DNA of 13,929 nucleotides from Marinobacter sp. (GTDB taxonomy: Bacteria; Pseudomonadota; Gammaproteobacteria; Pseudomonadales; Oleiphilaceae). The notes under the pieces are model-generated. The model ran no database searches. It was not told the origin of the DNA and worked only from the letters and a program-made list of their open reading frames with translations. The stretch lies in assembly GCA_017643965.1 (NCBI GenBank), contig JAEPMM010000036.1, positions 1 to 13,929 of the forward strand, written 5' to 3'. The translations under genes were made by a program, and so were the position numbers. Shown one piece after another: positions 12,525-13,929 of this stretch. Position 1 is the first letter of the stretch, and each line of letters opens with the position of its first letter.

Positions 12525-13929
12525 ATGTTAGCTATAGTCCATTCCCGCGCCAGCATTGGCGTGTCGGCACCGGCCGTTACGGTTGAGGTGCATCTGTCCG
12601 GTGGTCTGCCGGCCCTGTCCATCGTCGGGCTCCCGGAAACCGGCGTGCGCGAGAGCAAGGAGCGGGTGCGCAGTGCCCTGCTGAATGCCGGTTTCGAATT
12701 CCCTGCCCGTCGCATCACCATTAATCTGGCGCCTGCGGATCTGCCAAAAGAGGGCGGTCGCTTTGACCTGCCGATCGCGCTGGGTATTCTGGCTGCGTCC
12801 GGGCAGGTACCGGCGGAAAGTCTGGCCGATGTGGAGTTTCTGGGTGAGCTGTCTCTGGACGGCGCATTGCGCCCACTCAAAGGTGTGCTACCGGCTGTGC
12901 TGGCAGCGCGCGCTGAGGGTCGCCGCCTGCTGGTACCTCAGGCGAATGCGGCGGAGGCGGCCCTGGCAAGTCAGGACGATGTATTGGCGGCAGCCCACAT
13001 ACTGACTGTGTGTGAGCATCTGTGTGGCCGCGCCAGGCTGGTGCCGGTGCCGGCCGCGGAACTGGACCGTAATGACCGGGCCGGCCCCGATCTGGCCGAT
13101 GTCCGGGGGCAGAGCGTGCCCCGCCGGGCCCTCGAGGTGGCCGCCGCAGGTGCTCACAACCTGTTGTTTTTTGGCCCGCCCGGGACCGGTAAGAGCATGC
13201 TGGCCAGTCGCTTGCCGGGCATCCTGCCGCCGTTAACCACAGCCGCAGCATTGGAAGTCGCCAGCGTGCACTCCGTGGCCGGGCTGGCGGACCGGAACGG
13301 CGGTTGGCGCCAGCCGCCGTTCCGGTCACCGCATCACACGGCCTCGGCGGTGGCCATGGTGGGCGGTGGTAGCAGTCCGCGGCCGGGGGAAATCTCACTC
13401 GCTCATCGTGGCGTACTGTTTCTGGACGAATTACCGGAGTTTGAGCGTCGAGTCCTGGAAGTGCTTCGAGAGCCGATGGAAAGTGGCGAAATTTCGATCA
13501 GCCGGGCCGCCCGCCAGGTGACCTTTCCGGCGCGGTTCCAGGTGGTCGGGGCGATGAATCCCTGCCCCTGCGGCTACAACGGCCACCCCACCATGGAGTG
13601 CCAGTGCACACCCCAGCAGGTTATGCGGTACCGGGGCAAGGTGTCCGGCCCCCTGCTGGACCGGTTCGACCTCCATGTGGAGGTGCCGGTGCAGGGTAGC
13701 GAGGTGTTGATGCAGCGCCAGCAGGATGGCGAATCCAGTGCCGTGGTTCGTGCCCGAGTGGCGGAAGCGCGGGATCGTCAGCTCCAGCGCGGTGCGGTCA
13801 ACGCGTCTCTGGCGGGAGCCGGGCTGCACACCCATTGTCGCCTGGACAGTCAGGGCGAGGTGCTGTTGTCCGGCGCGCTCGAGAAACTGGGGCTGTCGGC
13901 GCGGGCACTGCACAGGATACTGCGGGTAG
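12525..13929 (+). CDS. yifB: YifB/ComM-family Mg-chelatase-like AAA+ ATPase (3' end outside window)
   Basis: The frame is open from ATG 12525 to the window edge, giving 468 residues; E. coli YifB has about 506, so only the last 30-40 are missing. The N-terminal ChlI/Lon-protease-like domain covers about 20-140 (GLPALSIVGLPETGVRESKERV, then INLAPADLPKEGGRFDLPIALG). The AAA+ Mg-chelatase domain follows: Walker A GPPGTGKS at 217-224, Walker B VLFLDE at 297-302, and sensor-like SGPLLDRFDLHVEV further on. Four cysteines in the NPCPCGYNGH...CQC segment (347, 349, 359, 361) are characteristic of the family and may bind metal. In Haemophilus and Vibrio the relative ComM is a hexameric branch-migration helicase that aids integration of transforming DNA. 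Despite the family name there is no reason to expect chelatase activity. GGAAGG lies 5 bases before the start. It is probably co-transcribed with ubiK. Confidence 0.95.
   Translation, partial: MLAIVHSRASIGVSAPAVTVEVHLSGGLPALSIVGLPETGVRESKERVRSALLNAGFEFPARRITINLAPADLPKEGGRFDLPIALGILAASGQVPAESLADVEFLGELSLDGALRPLKGVLPAVLAARAEGRRLLVPQANAAEAALASQDDVLAAAHILTVCEHLCGRARLVPVPAAELDRNDRAGPDLADVRGQSVPRRALEVAAAGAHNLLFFGPPGTGKSMLASRLPGILPPLTTAAALEVASVHSVAGLADRNGGWRQPPFRSPHHTASAVAMVGGGSSPRPGEISLAHRGVLFLDELPEFERRVLEVLREPMESGEISISRAARQVTFPARFQVVGAMNPCPCGYNGHPTMECQCTPQQVMRYRGKVSGPLLDRFDLHVEVPVQGSEVLMQRQQDGESSAVVRARVAEARDRQLQRGAVNASLAGAGLHTHCRLDSQGEVLLSGALEKLGLSARALHRILRV

Noticed and set aside
11987..12880. 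A 297-codon minus-strand frame over ubiK, its control region and the start of yifB
   Set aside because: Its product is full of Ser, Arg and Pro with no domain, and it crosses two well-supported genes.
1..13929. Search for an undescribed defence, mobile or biosynthetic system
   Set aside because: Nearly every gene belongs to a well-known chromosomal family. No toxin-antitoxin pair, integrase, transposase, inverted-repeat-bounded element, CRISPR-like repeats or reverse transcriptase was seen.

Overview
The window looks like ordinary chromosome from a marine-type gammaproteobacterium, probably Marinobacter or a close relative. This rests on three things: moderately high GC with GC-rich third codon positions; the block amtB-glnK-ubiK-yifB, an order I recall from Pseudomonas; and a long biosynthetic arginine decarboxylase next to spermidine synthase. 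The genus is inference. I see no mobile element, phage, CRISPR array, tRNA or rRNA gene, and no hallmark of recent transfer.

Layout: (1) 1-1232, minus strand: tcdA, a tRNA ct6A37 cyclisation enzyme, followed 21 bases downstream by a cation/proton antiporter gene cut by the window edge. (2) 1233-1468: the 3' untranslated region and directional terminator of the next gene. (3) 1469-3244, minus: a 591-residue acyl-CoA dehydrogenase of the long DmdC/PA0506-like type. (4) 3245-3446: a divergent promoter region with a PsrA-box-like dyad. (5) 3447-4190, plus: a short-chain dehydrogenase. (6) 4234-5471, minus: an ECF sigma factor and its ChrR anti-sigma factor, translationally coupled, with a visible self-type promoter. 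(7) 5716-6756, plus: an AraC-family regulator with an Arabinose_bd-type N-terminus. (8) 6781-8697, minus, speA, divergent from 8915-9796, plus, speE: two steps of polyamine synthesis sharing a regulatory region with repeated GATAGCGCT elements. (9) 9892-10086: a small DUF6316-like protein. (10) 10164-11842, minus: the glnK-amtB ammonium operon behind a sigma-54 promoter. (11) 12229-13929+, plus: ubiK, then yifB/comM, which runs off the window.

How the genes work together: the sigma/ChrR pair is the kind that answers singlet oxygen and related oxidative stress, and ChrR keeps all expected zinc ligands. GlnK binds AmtB and closes it when nitrogen is plentiful; the sigma-54 promoter and NtrC-like site would induce both under nitrogen limitation. 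SpeA makes agmatine, which other enzymes convert to putrescine, and SpeE turns putrescine into spermidine.

The gene content offers no convincing undescribed system. The observations most worth a second look are regulatory: the ECF promoter, the sigma-54/NtrC layout, the PsrA-like box, the paired elements between speA and speE, and the structured 3' untranslated region after the acyl-CoA dehydrogenase. The open reading frames at both ends (antiporter and yifB) are incomplete and were read directly from the sequence.
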